64,000 nt of DNA from Antedon mediterranea (GCF_964355755.1 NC_092678.1:5490922-5554921), one strand, 5' to 3'. Counted from the stretch's first letter, positions 13,001-22,121 are shown. Notes: generated from the letters alone by a model not told the origin. A program made the numbers and translations.

Positions 13001-13327
13001 AAAATTGAAAGAACTTGTCTTAACACTGCTGTTGTCATCATCATCTTTGAAAGAGCTTGTCTTAACACTGCTGTTGTCATCATCTTTGAAAGAGCTTGTC
13101 TTAACACTGCTGTTGTCATCATCTTTGAAAGAGCTTGTCTTAACACTGCTGTTGTCATCATCTTTGAAAGAGCTTGTCTTAACACTGCTGTTGCCATCAT
13201 CTTTGAAAGAGCTTGTCTTAACACTGCTGTTGTCATCATCTTTGAAAGAGCTTGTTTTAACACTGCTTCTGTCATTATCATCTTTTATTGTATCTTCCAT
13301 GATTGACATGAATGTATTACTTTTCAA
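1038..13327 (-). CDS. Large WD40-repeat protein, WDR87/WDR97-like (3' end missing)
   Basis: Twenty-two coding exons were joined by frame and splice sites: 12934-13327, 11566-11652, 11237-11346, 10697-10893, 10159-10296, 9660-9739, 9094-9259, 8390-8596, 8084-8245, 7717-7818, 7149-7326, 6402-6476, 6120-6272, 5496-5701, 5024-5178, 4553-4588, 3720-3802, 3215-3289, 2855-3005, 2377-2519, 2008-2077, 1038-1201. They sum to 3,132 nt (1,044 codons). The N terminus holds seven copies of a 13-residue acidic/serine repeat (FKDDDNSSVKTSS). Two beta-propellers follow, with clear blades such as GHVHTFRGHSKAVTNILLHP, DGSVRLWSLEI, DELITGGVKGTMVWEF and GDLLIGYKNHLFQI. After the propellers come a YEDPAVRFEG segment and an acidic, low-complexity tail. 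The order and these motifs resemble WDR87/WDR97 (KIAA1875), proteins linked to cilia and sperm flagella; the exact orthologue is uncertain. The start is the first ATG upstream of the repeat (13325-13327). The last exon ends phase 0 at a good donor, so the C terminus is outside or unseen. Confidence 0.8.
1290..1645 (+). repeat. tRNA-derived SINE, copy 1
   Basis: A tRNA-like head contains a perfect pol III B-box style block (GGTTCAATCCC near 1371) and a Trp-like anticodon loop (TTCCAAT near 1352). It is followed by a tRNA-unrelated body ending near a TTGATTGATTA tail. A related copy lies in reverse orientation at about 28.93-29.21 kb and shares the CTTGCCTTCCAATCCCAAGG head, which confirms that it is dispersed. 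It sits in the last visible intron of the WD40 gene. Confidence 0.7.
3945..4368. mobile_element. Foldback/MITE element with about 55-bp terminal inverted repeats
   Basis: The left end (TAAAGCCTGGCGCACACTAG at about 3945) and the reverse complement of the right end (TAAGCCCAGCGCACACTAG at about 4368) match over roughly 55 bases with few differences. They include the shared blocks AGAGCTAT, GGCT(A/G)AGCCAACTGGCAC and GTA...ACTTG. Internal sub-copies of GTGTGCGCCG occur near 4010 and 4111. There is no coding capacity of its own. The element lies in an intron of the WD40 gene, and no other full copy was found in the window. Confidence 0.7.
4684..4826. mobile_element. CArG-MITE copy 1 (degraded)
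   Basis: Member of the palindromic family whose ends read AAGCTCTGTCTACACTATCA and its inverse. It keeps TGTCTACACTATCAAACTTT and the core CCATATATGG at 4748-4757, but the right terminus is lost. Intronic in the WD40 gene. Confidence 0.7.
5715..6045 (+). pseudogene. Non-LTR retrotransposon C-terminal fragment
   Basis: The + strand encodes, with stops, a degenerate reading containing DRITNEGFQRRVR, then W(T/P)RLTHNKTSRL and ATWRR. This layout resembles the C terminus downstream of reverse transcriptase in CR1/RTE-like LINEs. It lies in a WD40-gene intron, opposite to that gene. No function is expected. The clade is uncertain. Confidence 0.45.
6600..7025 (+). pseudogene. Truncated LINE 3' end
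   Basis: An 81-codon open frame (6621-6866) with NTRSKSKNTLFLPKRHND and a hydrophobic SFKNLI end resembles the C terminus of CR1/Rex-type reverse transcriptases. It is followed by about 150 bases of 3' UTR and a CTAT microsatellite tail (7008-7024), the usual end of such LINEs. The 5' part is missing, as in most LINE insertions. Intronic, antisense to the WD40 gene. Confidence 0.55.
7444..7672. mobile_element. CArG-MITE copy 2 with an extra outer inverted repeat
   Basis: An inner palindrome (about 7503-7668) has the family ends and the CCATATATGG core near 7608. It is flanked by a second inverted repeat: CATTGTATGCATGTTCAATG on the left and CATTGAACATGTATACAATG on the right. This suggests either a longer subfamily or one element inserted in another. 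Intronic in the WD40 gene, ending about 45 bases before the exon at 7717. Confidence 0.7.
7940..8078. mobile_element. ACGCAACG-MITE copy 1
   Basis: A second palindromic family with ends AGCTTGGTTCCCATTA and TAATGGAAACCAAG, containing AACGCAAG and the paired ACCAATCA...TCATTGGTCA motifs. Related copies lie at 45.07, 50.77, 51.95 and 54.13 kb. The right end abuts the WD40 exon at 8084-8245. Confidence 0.7.
9399..9528. mobile_element. CArG-MITE copy 3
   Basis: Short family member (about 130 bp) with both ends, AAAGCTCTGTCTACAC on the left and a worn GTGTAAATAGAGCCTTA on the right. CCATATATGG is at 9452-9461, followed by the CRE-like TGACGTTGTCA. Intronic. Confidence 0.8.
9970..10126. mobile_element. 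Tigger/pogo-like MITE, copy 1
   Basis: TACAGTCGACTGGAAACTCT at the left is partly mirrored by GGTATTGGAAGAGCTGACTGTA at the right. CAGT(C/A)RACTC ends and a TA flank fit Tc1/mariner-superfamily (Tigger-like) non-autonomous elements. A second copy lies at 11039-11205 in the opposite orientation. Confidence 0.55.
10362..10473. repeat. Near-perfect long hairpin (foldback)
   Basis: The arms are CAATCTTTGTAGGCCTACCA continuing ACCATGCATGCTGG, and its inverse with only a few mismatches. They pair over about 45 nt around a loop of a few bases centred near 10420. Weaker pairing continues outward (GGCCAGAAAATG with CCATTTTTTGGCTA). Intronic in the WD40 gene. Confidence 0.75.
11039..11205. mobile_element. 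Tigger/pogo-like MITE, copy 2
   Basis: It starts ACAGTCAACTCTCCCAATAC and shares CGGACACCTTTGGG.TGGCC and GCAAGAAAAGT..GGTTT blocks, in inverse order, with the copy at 9970. The right terminus is eroded. Intronic. Confidence 0.5.
11750..12329. mobile_element. CTCCGGAG-palindrome DNA element
   Basis: Termini TACCCCTTTCACACCAAAA and TTTTGGTGTGAAAGGGGTA are exact inverses. Immediately inside, both ends carry iterated ACTCCGGAGACACTCCGGAG and ACACCCCGG blocks, so the ends themselves contain nested palindromes. Further GGTGTGAAAGG copies occur at about 11823, 11922 and 12229. There is no coding potential. It lies in the first large intron of the WD40 gene. Confidence 0.75.
12405..12545 (-). repeat. 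Dispersed repeat shared with 8.95-9.02 kb
   Basis: The block TGATCAGCAATAGCTGGATG followed by ACCCTCATTAAA occurs here. It matches, in inverse orientation, ATCCATCCAGCAATTGCTGATCA near 8975-9000. Both probably are LINE 3' ends. Only these two copies were noticed. Confidence 0.5.
12748..12926. mobile_element. CArG-MITE copy 4
   Basis: Nearly complete member: CTACACTATCAAACTTTATG at the left, CCATATATGG at 12798-12807, three repeats of CACTACCATATTTGG(G), and CTAGTTTGATAGTGTAGACA at the right. It lies directly against the splice donor of the first WD40 coding exon (exon edge 12934). Confidence 0.85.
13013..13275 (-). repeat. Coding minisatellite, 39-bp unit x7
   Basis: Seven units of 39 bp (13 codons, FKDDDNSSVKTSS) lie inside the first coding exon of the WD40 gene. 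Units differ by single substitutions and one carries an extra Asp codon, so the frame is kept. The peptide is acidic and Ser/Thr-rich and probably disordered. Confidence 0.9.
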
Positions 13328-14628
13328 CAGAAATATTTATTCATGTCATTTTTCTTCTGTTCAGTGTTCATTCAATGGTCTTGATCTTTTTAAATTATCA
13401 TGTCAAATTTGAACCAGACAGTCTTGAGCATCACTTCTCATAAATTTGATACACGACAGGTCTGGTCCTCCTATAAAATAATTAAAAAGAAAATATGTAA
13501 ATGTATGTTATGCGCAATTTGTACAATTCGATACACAAAAAATTCTCAGAATATATTTTGGATTTGGTTAGGTCTGGTTATCGAATCATAGTAGCCTGTA
13601 GGGGAGCTAGCCAATATGGTAGAGATTTAGTCTTAGACTAACCTAATAGGGGCCCTTTCCTATAGGCCTACTAGGCTATAATAAATATAGGCAGCAGACG
13701 CCACAACCACCACCAGTCTGTATGCAGGCTGATAAAGTATAAAAATAGGCCCTAGCTAGTAGACCTATGAATAGCCTACTACTAGGCCTAGTACTAGGCT
13801 ACTACTACTAGCACTTCTAGGGCCCAGAGGTAAGTAGGCTATCTACTCTATCTAGGCCTAGGCCTAGGCCTATCTAGCTTAACCTTTTTATTTAGGCCCT
13901 CCTCCTTACATCATACTTCACAGAGTGGGCCCTATTATTATGCCTAGGAAGCCTAGGCCTAGTTGTTATAGGCTAGTACTCTAGCTAAAACTTAGCTAGC
14001 TAAGCCTACTAGGCCTAGGCCTAGGCAGGCCTAGCCTAGTAGGCCCTATCTATAGCCAAGAAGGATGGATAGGTAAGGTAGCCTACTAGCCTAGCTAGCT
14101 TACCTAACTTTAACTATAAAAGTAAGCTTTCTGTAATATTTACTATAATAATAATATAACTAATAATCCATGCCCCAGCTATATTTCAACACTTTAGCCC
14201 ACCTAGGCCTAGGCCTATGTCATATTCAAATGTAAAAATCAGACAAAATATTACTTTTAAAAAGTATACCACACGTTATCATTTTCAACTTTATTTTGTA
14301 TTTTTGACAGCTGAGCTTGAACAGCGACCTCTCTAGTCTGTATCTACGGACGCGCGGATCGGAGACCATAATTAATTATCAATATCAATTATTGATACGT
14401 GATCGATCACTACCGTTTCGTTGTTATAGAGGGCGCTATTTTGTTTCCGTGGTTCCGATGACGTAAGAGCGTAAACATGGTGGCCGTATTGTTTTCATGA
14501 TTTTTACTGCTGAAATTCATTATGGAAAATGTATTAATTAAACCCCTATATAGTTAAGCCTGTATACGTTTACAGAAACACCAATCATTTATTTATTTTT
14601 ACCCGTGTTTAAATTATGAGAAAATAAT
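13328..14628. promoter_or_regulatory. Head-to-head intergenic region, probable bidirectional promoter
   Basis: The region separates the start codons of the WD40 gene (-) and the Ubl-ARM gene (+). From 13.6 to 14.2 kb it is packed with the palindrome AGGCCT and its TAGGCCTA/CTAGCTAG relatives. Near 14.34-14.49 kb it becomes more CpG-rich and contains TGACGTAA (14459-14466, a CREB/ATF-type half-palindrome) and AAACATGGTGGCCG (14473-14486), which resembles a YY1 site. No TATA box is obvious. The promoter role is inferred from position and composition only. Confidence 0.45.
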
Positions 14629-17600
14629 ATGCTTGTCTATATTGAGAGTAAAGATTTTCAGGTAAGTTCAGTATTCTTAGTTAGCCAGCTAGCCTACTAC
14701 TACTAGGCCGGGGCCTACTTGGCCTACTCATTTTAATTTAATAAGCTAGCCTAGACTATGCCTAGATGAGCCCGATGAGAGAGAAGGGAGAACAAAAGAG
14801 GAGAAGGGAGAACAAAAGAGGAGGAGGGGGTATGAATAGTTAGCAGACTAACTGTAGAGGGTGTAACTGTAATGATACTACAGTAGGCTTTAGGTTATCT
14901 GGAGACGAAACCAGACAGCTCAATAGACGGACTTTATTATTTATTTAATTTTATATTATTATATTATAAATATTAATTATGATAATCAGTCTTTTTTATT
15001 TATAAGATAAACACATTTGTGTTAAAATGTGGGACAGGAGAAACTTTAGCTCGTGTCAAAGCAAAAATTCTTCATGTTCTTTACGGTATGGCTCGTGACG
15101 ACCACCAATTTCGTCTTCGTTACAAAGGACAGTTCCTGAGAGATGCCTACACATTGGAAGACTACAAGATTATTGATAAATCAATTGTAAAGATGATACC
15201 AATGGCAAAGAAGGGAGAGGTAGGTACATACTCGTGAAGAGTGGCAGAACGAATTTAAGAAAATTAAAGAAATTTCTTCAGGTCTGAAATTTTTAATTTA
15301 AAATAGAGAAATAAAATTTAAGGCAAAACAAAAATACTGAGGATAACTGCAAAGTACAATTCCTCATATTTAATAATAATGATAATAATATATTTTATAC
15401 AGTCTCTTAAGAGTATTCGTGCCAGCAAAGAAGCCAATTTAGGATCTACAGGGCAGCTGAGTGAAGTTAAACTTGCGCTGTTTGAAGAGGTTGCCACGCT
15501 TAGATGGAGAGAAAAAATGCTTGCCGATTTTAAGGTATTTAATTAATAATAAATGAGTGAATGTCAAGTAAAAATAATGACAAAAAAATGATTGAAAATC
15601 AGTATTAATTTGGTCTTTAATTAGACTTTTACCACATAAGGCAAGATATTTTGTGGTCATCATGAACATACTCACATTGGAAGATATTAACAACCCTTCT
15701 ATCCACTGATCTTTTTGTGTTTTCACATTTTTTTCAGGGCTTGTTGTTTATTGGGACTTTGTTTACGTTGTTCTCTTTTTTTACAATATTCTGGTATGCT
15801 ATTGCATGGATTCTGGTAACCACCATCTACGCCATATGGAAGTGTCCGACGTACACACACAAGTGTGGTTTTGTTGGCGCATCAAGCCTTTGGTAAGAAC
15901 ACACAAGTGTAAAAAAAGTCCTGATTGTTGAAAGTCCTCTTTTGACATTTTTGAAATTGTGAGAGGAATTGGGCAAATTACAATTTAGTGCATTATTTAT
16001 TCTTATCAATTCGCATCTGTTTTTCATCAGGCCTAGACGTTTCATGCTTCTGATGGGTATACTAGCCATATTAAATGTCGGTGCATCTATTGCCTTGGCT
16101 GTCATCTCATTAAATGATATCACTGTAAGTAAAACAAAGATCCTGCCTAAGAAGAACAGTGTGTATTAATCTGACAAAAAAATGTTATGCCCAGTCAGTC
16201 TTTTTTAGCCCTTACAGTCACGATAATTAAAGGGTGCGGTGGTCGCCAAAAAATAATAATCCCCTGTGCAGGCCACAGGGTTGTCAAACCTCTGTCAAAA
16301 AATGGTCAAGTTAAAACCTTACCAACCGTACTGGTGGCTACTTTCTATTATAAATATGAGGTTTATTAATAATAATTATTATATAATAATGATTTACTTT
16401 GATATTGATAGAGCTTTGAGTGTGGTAGTAAAGAGGCAGCCTTCGATTGTGACCAACGAAAAATCAAGACCATCTATTCTGTCATCTTTTTTGCGCTGCA
16501 CATCCTCTACTTGTTGATGGTGTCCATGACAAATTGGATTCTCTTTCGTAATTTCAAGTTCCAGATAGGCGACATTCTTGAGGAGCTAATGGTGATTTCT
16601 AGAGATGTTGAGAAGGTGATCCAGGCAGCTAAATCTGGAAGGTACTGTATAACGATGGGTGTGGAGGGTACTGCTGTATAACGATGGGTGTGGAGGGTAC
16701 TGTATAACGATGGGTGTGGAGGGTACTGTATAACGATGGGTCTGGAGGGTACTGCTGTATAACGATGGGTCTGGAGGGTACTGCTGTATAACGATGGGTG
16801 TGGAGGGTACTGTATAACGATGGGTGTGGAGGGTACTGTATAACGATGGGTGTGGAGGGTACTGTATAACAATGGGTCTGGAGGGTACTGTATAACAATG
16901 GGTCTGGAGGGTACTGTATAACGATGGGTGTGGAGGGTACTGTATAACGATGGGTCTGGAGGGTACTGTATAACGATGGGTCTGAAAAGGTCACTATATT
17001 ATGTTAAGCACAGAATGCATGATTCAATCTTCCTCAACCAAAGATGTAAATAATGGAATGACTTAAAACCAGAATTGTAAACGATAATCTAACAAATTAT
17101 ATTTTCAATTTCTTTCTACAGTATTTTATAATTCATGTAAACAAATATTTACAGTAACATTTTATATATAATGTTTTAAATTACCAAAATGAAGATTTCT
17201 TATCACTAATAAGTATTTATTGTATATAATAGTATACTGTAGGTTCACATACAATTATGTAAGTCTACATGTGTACATTGGATGTACGCCAACTTCATTC
17301 TGTTTCCAACGATTCATAAACTGGATTGTCGACACTGATAGGATCCTCCTCTTTTTCACTTTCGTTGGTTGTATCGTTTTTATTAATCAGGTCTGTATTT
17401 TCTGGCAATACATTTGAGCAATTTATTTCACCATTACAATCACTACTCCCGTCGCCTAATTTTTCACCTTTTATCATCCCTAATTCAAGGTAATCTCGGT
17501 GCACTTGAAGGTAATTATGATTCAGAAATTGTTCTTCCAATTTGTCTTCTTCTCCTGTGTCCTCTCCAACAGTGTTGCTGTTTTCGCTTTTTACAACTTG

Positions 17601-20600
17601 ATCGTAATGATGCTGGAGCAGTTCCTGTTTTCTACCACCGTTCTCAGACGCATAAACATTGTTAGGTGCATTTCCTACAGTGTTGCTCATTTCAACTTTC
17701 GGTCCTGTTCTCTCCAATTCTGGTTCAACTTGATCGTAATGATGTTGCAACGGGTCCTCTTTTCTACCACCGTTCTCAGACATAGAAGCATTCACAGCAG
17801 TGTCTACTGGATCATCTGTCTTTGACTTTACCCATAAGAACCCACAATAGAAAACCAAAATGACTATAAAAATTAATAACACAGAAAATCCTGTTACAAA
17901 TACGATGATATAGACAATATCTGGCTTGGCTTCGTTATTTACTTCAGTGCGCAAATTTGTCAAAAGTGTTGTTGGAAGAGAAGTTGAGGATTTATCGTTC
18001 TCAAAGTCTATTGTTACAGCCAGATGACATTCCTTGGTGTTCATTAAGTTTTGTGACTGACATGTAAAATTTAATTCTTCATCAATAAATTCATATTTAT
18101 ACTGGTAATTCAGTTGTATTTCAGTTCGATTGTTGGTTTGCAAGAGACTATTTAACCCAAACCATTGTAGGGTTACTGGTGGGTACGCAGGTAGAGATGT
18201 ACAAGATAGTCTGATTCTCTGGTTGTTGGTATTTTCATAATCGTACCGGCACTGTGGTTCTGGAAGAAAACCATCAATCAACAGGAATGCTTCTGCAGTG
18301 AAGGATTTCATAGATGGAGGATTGAAGTTCAAAATACAACTGTACTGGCCGTGGTCAGATTTCCTCACGTTATGTTTTAAAATAGTCATTGTTTGAGATA
18401 TGCTTTGGCTTGAAACCGAAGAATCACCTACAATGTTATACCTAGATGTTCTGTTTTCATAAATGTCATCTAACATCAAAACAGTTCCATTGTCAACAAC
18501 AACAATACCATTTCTTTTCCAAGAAAACCAGTGTGGCGTGTTTATTTCGTCAGTTGTCAGATTGGCTGAGCATACAAATTGCACTGCATTAATACTACTA
18601 CTAAAGTATATTAATGCTGGCGGGTTAATAGCAATGTCAGCACACTTTGATTTGGTTAAATAGATAAGGAATAGTACTATTCCACTACAAGATATTCTTA
18701 TTCCAATATCACCTGTAAAAACAATCAAAACTATCTGAAAATTTGTTTTTTTATGTATAATAAAGCAAGGTTGAACCTATTGGCATTCACTCCCTCCTTT
18801 GTCACCTAAAATAAAATTATGAACTACTTTTTCATATCTATTTTTGACAGACTACTATTAATTTTATTATGTTAGTGCTCCCCTATTTGAAAAATTCTGG
18901 ATCCGCACCCGAGAAGTTAAATTCAATCAAGGGTTAGATGAGTTTGAGAAGTAATTGCTTTGAAGATTAATAATTCCAAATTTAAACTGGGATATAATTT
19001 CTATCTTGCTACACAGTGGGAAGTAATATGACATCTGTCAAAAACTTACCCATGGTTTCAGCAGAGACATTTGCAGATTTGAGTATCCAACAAGCAAATG
19101 AATTTTTAGAGATCAATACATTTTTAATGATTACTGCAGCAAGGAATAAATGATAACTAATAATCAAATACCCATTTCCTTATTTATACATGTGTTTCTG
19201 TGTTATGATATTTTGTTGATTCATCATTGCTTCAGTAGGTTCCATTTGTGTCTCAGTCTTGCTTGTTATTTATACAACCAATGCTCACTGAAGGGTGACA
19301 ATAGAACAAATAAATATTCAATGGAACAAATTCCTTATTATTTTTATGATTTTTGTATGAGTGAATTGATCAGAAGTTTGTAAGGTCTATTTGTTTATAA
19401 TATTGATGACTCATTCTTGTTCTTTAGGGCTAATGGTGATTTTTCTGAAACATATAAGAAAACAATATTTCTCCCAACACTAGAACAACTGCAAGCATAT
19501 AAGAGGGTCAGAAATACATATTGCCAGAATGTACAGATTAAAATCAATCATTTTTGTATTGTTTCAGAATAAAAGAACAAAGAAATGCAGCGTTTGAGCT
19601 TGCTACTCTGGCAACCACTGGAGATGATAGTAAATTTAGGATTGTAGCTGAAGGAGGGTGAGCCATGTTTCTTCTGTAAAAGAATTAAACTTGGTCTACA
19701 CTATCAAACTAGTTTGACCAAATAAAGTGTGATGTGACCAAATATGGTAGTGCTGTGACCAAATATGGTAGTGCTATGCCCAAATATGGTAGTGATATGA
19801 CATCATCATCTCCATATATGGGCATATCACATTTTTTTGTCTTACACAATTTGATAGTGTAGCTTAATTAGTCAAAGTTACTACTGTAGTAATCCATTAA
19901 ATTTGATATTGTTTTTTTACACATTAGACTTGATGTTCTGATTTTGTTGTGTCTGTCTACGGATGAGTCCATCCAAGAGTATGCTACTGAAGCTGTTGCT
20001 GAACTACTCACAATTCCTGTCATTCAGGTTTGTTATCTCCTACAAGTTAAGATCAATTGTGTCTAAGAATGACGTCACATTGAGCTCTTTATTTCCCACC
20101 AATGGCATACTGATTGTATCTCAAAATGTTGCAGTAAGAAAATCTCTTCCATTCTGAGCTAAACTTGCTCCAAGTCTGTATTTATTGTTTTTTTTATGTT
20201 GGCATTTTGATTAGACGAGCTTGTGTATTATACATATGAAACGACATATGTGCCAAAATATTTATTTTACTCCTTTTGGTCTAGAACCTAGAGTAAGCTT
20301 ATACCAACAAAGATTAATTTCAATTAAACATTCACTGTCTATTTTCACCAACAGGATCAATTTGTTGAAATGGGTGGAGTGTCAACTCTCTCTACTTTGC
20401 TCCACTCAACAAACAAACGAATCATCCAAGAAGCTGTTACGGCAATCTCTTACATTGTGTCTGACTCGGAGGATAATAAACATTCTGTGGTAGCTGACCG
20501 TGGTCTTGAAGATCTGTCCCACGCCGCTTTCAACAGCTCCATCCTGACGCAGCGCTACATCGCAGGCATCTACTTAGAACTCGTCTTCAATGCTGATATT

Positions 20601-22000
20601 CGATCTCAGATTGCGTCACTGAATTCGCCCAGTAAGTCACACAAGTTTTTGATTTTGCTGCAACCAAGACGCTTCTTCTTCTAATATCATGTTTGGTGGT
20701 AGACATTGATGAACTTTGTTCCCCAGAGTTCCCTGTTTGAATGACTTGTTGTTGGTGAGCTGAGTGTTATTCTATTGTAGAGAGATATGTCTAACGTTGT
20801 ATTTGTTGGTATTTTTCATCATTGTTTGAATATATAATTTGTTCATCTTTTTCAGCTAAAGCACTTCTTCATCTGTGTAGTAATAAAGACAATGAGACTA
20901 TGCGACTAGCACTGCAGACCTTAGAGTTGGTAGCGATAGAGAGCTCTGATGTCATTCTAAACCAGGTACTATATCAATGCATCTACATCATAACAATTAA
21001 CATACCTTTACAAATGATGTAAATTGATTAAAAAGTGAGAGGTATAAAGTATTAATTATGATCTTTTACTTTGTAGGAGAATCTTGTTTTTGACTTATTA
21101 AACATTCCTACGAACACACTAGATGCTTCAATCTATCTACTAGCTGGTAAAATACTTTTGTATGTTGCAGAAGATACTGTGGTAAGTGAAACAAATTGTT
21201 ACACAATTAAATAAGTAGTACTTCATTATCACATGTCCCTAACTTTCTGTCATCTACCCCATTTTGATTGTGACAAAGAATTGTTTTTATTCGTATCAGA
21301 TTAAAAGTACGTGATAATAGAATATTAAAGGAGTTTTTATATAATTTCAGTCATGTGGAAAAATGTTAAATACAGATTCTCTTAAGGACACCTTGATGCA
21401 GTTTGCAAAAACAGATGACCCAATCTTACAAAAGGTCGTTGCCAAGGTGATACTATGCACATTGGATGATAGAGATTTGGCGTAAGTATCATCAACCAGT
21501 TTGTTTCTAGTTTTTCAGTAATTCTAAATTACAGATATCATAATCTATTTTAGGTAAAGAAAATAGTATCATAATTTGCTTTTAGTACTAAAAATATGAT
21601 GGTTTCTTCCAACAAAAAATTATAATTTTTAAATTTTATATATTTTAGTATCAAAGCCCAGGACATGAAATTACAAGACGTATTAGTTTACATCCGCAAC
21701 AATTCCAACGACCGTGACGCATGGAATATGGCGGACCAAGGCATCACATTATTCAACAACAACGACTTCCGCAAGTACCAACCCATGCCACCGCCATCCG
21801 ATAGCTTTGGGTCTACTTTGTCGCTTAGGAAACCCAGGCCATCTGGATATCCCGGGTCAACGTTCTCACTTAACAAAGATGCGAAAATGATGGGATCTCA
21901 GAGTACAATGTTGGAGAAGGTCAGAATGGGGTCAAGGTTATCATTGAGGAGTGGAAACCAATCAAATGTTGGTAGTAGAGCTAGTCTGCAGTCAAATTAA
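14629..22000 (+). CDS. Ubiquitin-like / multi-transmembrane / armadillo-repeat protein
   Basis: Fourteen exons: 14629-14661, 15007-15219, 15403-15534, 15738-15892, 16031-16124, 16412-16641, 19428-19506, 19568-19657, 19928-20027, 20355-20631, 20856-20965, 21077-21181, 21351-21481, 21649-22000 (about 700 residues). Residues 1-80 form a ubiquitin-like fold (MLVYIESKDFQ...RYKGQFLRDAYTLEDY...SIVKMIPM) without a C-terminal Gly-Gly. A linker then leads to three or four hydrophobic spans (about 127-160, 180-207, 230-255), the last two separated by a Cys-containing loop. Residues about 285-585 are helical armadillo-like repeats (for example AVAELLTIPVIQ and GGVSTLSTLLHSTNKRIIQE). The tail (about 610-700) repeats GS.LSLR-type motifs. 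I do not recognise a named family with this order. A membrane-anchored scaffold exposing Ubl and ARM domains to the cytosol is inference. Exon 7 to exon 8 is out of phase by one base as written (see findings). Intron 6 contains an antisense gene. Confidence 0.8.
16640..16992. repeat. 25-28 bp minisatellite beginning at a splice donor
   Basis: About 14 units of GGTACTG(CTG)TATAACGATG followed by GGT(G/C)TGGAG. The first unit starts exactly at the 5' splice site of exon 6 of the Ubl-ARM gene (exon edge 16641), so every unit repeats a GGTACTG donor-like core. Confidence 0.9.
17295..19053 (-). CDS. Two-Ig-domain type I membrane receptor, nested in an intron
   Basis: Two exons, 19050-19053 (ATGG) and 17295-18712, give 1,422 nt (473 residues plus stop). 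The start was chosen because ATGG/gtaagt at 19053 joins in phase to a good acceptor (tttttacag) at 18713; the in-frame ATG at 18728 lies inside that polypyrimidine tract. The N terminus MGDIGIRISCSGIVLFLIYL is a signal peptide. Ig1 has QFVCSANL, FSWKRNG and the canonical DHGQYSC. Ig2 has RIRLSCTS, LQWFG and LNFTCQSQ. Several N-x-S/T sites are present. A 25-30 residue membrane span (about IVYIIVFVTGFSVLLIFIVI) is followed by about 180 cytosolic residues with two copies of SENGGRK..LLQHHYDQV and the tyrosine motifs YDQV (x2), YLQV, YLEL and YESL. None is a strict ITIM, but they could dock SH2 domains or adaptors. Adhesion or immune-type signalling is inferred. The gene lies wholly within intron 6 of the opposite-strand gene. 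Confidence 0.85.
19685..19867. mobile_element. CArG-MITE copy 5
   Basis: Inverse-orientation member: GGTCTACACTATCAAACTAG at the left, three repeats of CCAAATATGGTAGTG, CCATATATGG at 19812-19821, and TTTGATAGTGTAG at the right. It lies in an intron of the Ubl-ARM gene between exons 8 and 9. Confidence 0.85.
20225..20285 (+). repeat. Short dispersed repeat shared with 44.46 kb
   Basis: ATGAAACGACATATGTGCCA and the following AAATATTTAT, then a TTTTACT...TAG(A/G) block, recur at 44464-44520 with one or two changes. Too short to classify. Confidence 0.5.
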
Positions 22001-22121
22001 TTGTTTAGTGCCTAAGAGTCCATTGGGCGAGTTAGACAATAGCCCCAACTTTACCATCTACAGTAGTTGCAAATCTGAACTTAATTTGCCACTCATAGCT
22101 GAGCACAAATGGATCTAGGAA

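Noticed and set aside
13005-13412. Plus-strand and shifted-frame open frames of Leu/Ser repeats
   Set aside because: They are shadows of the 39-bp coding minisatellite, which makes sense only in the minus-strand frame joined to the WD40 exons.
16507-16994. Minus-strand open frames with HTHRYTVPSTP repeats
   Set aside because: They are translations of the intronic 25-bp minisatellite, with no splice or family support.
18726-18728. ATG at 18728 as start of the Ig receptor
   Set aside because: It lies in the polypyrimidine tract of a good acceptor. The upstream ATGG/gtaagt exon joins in phase and gives a cleaner signal peptide.
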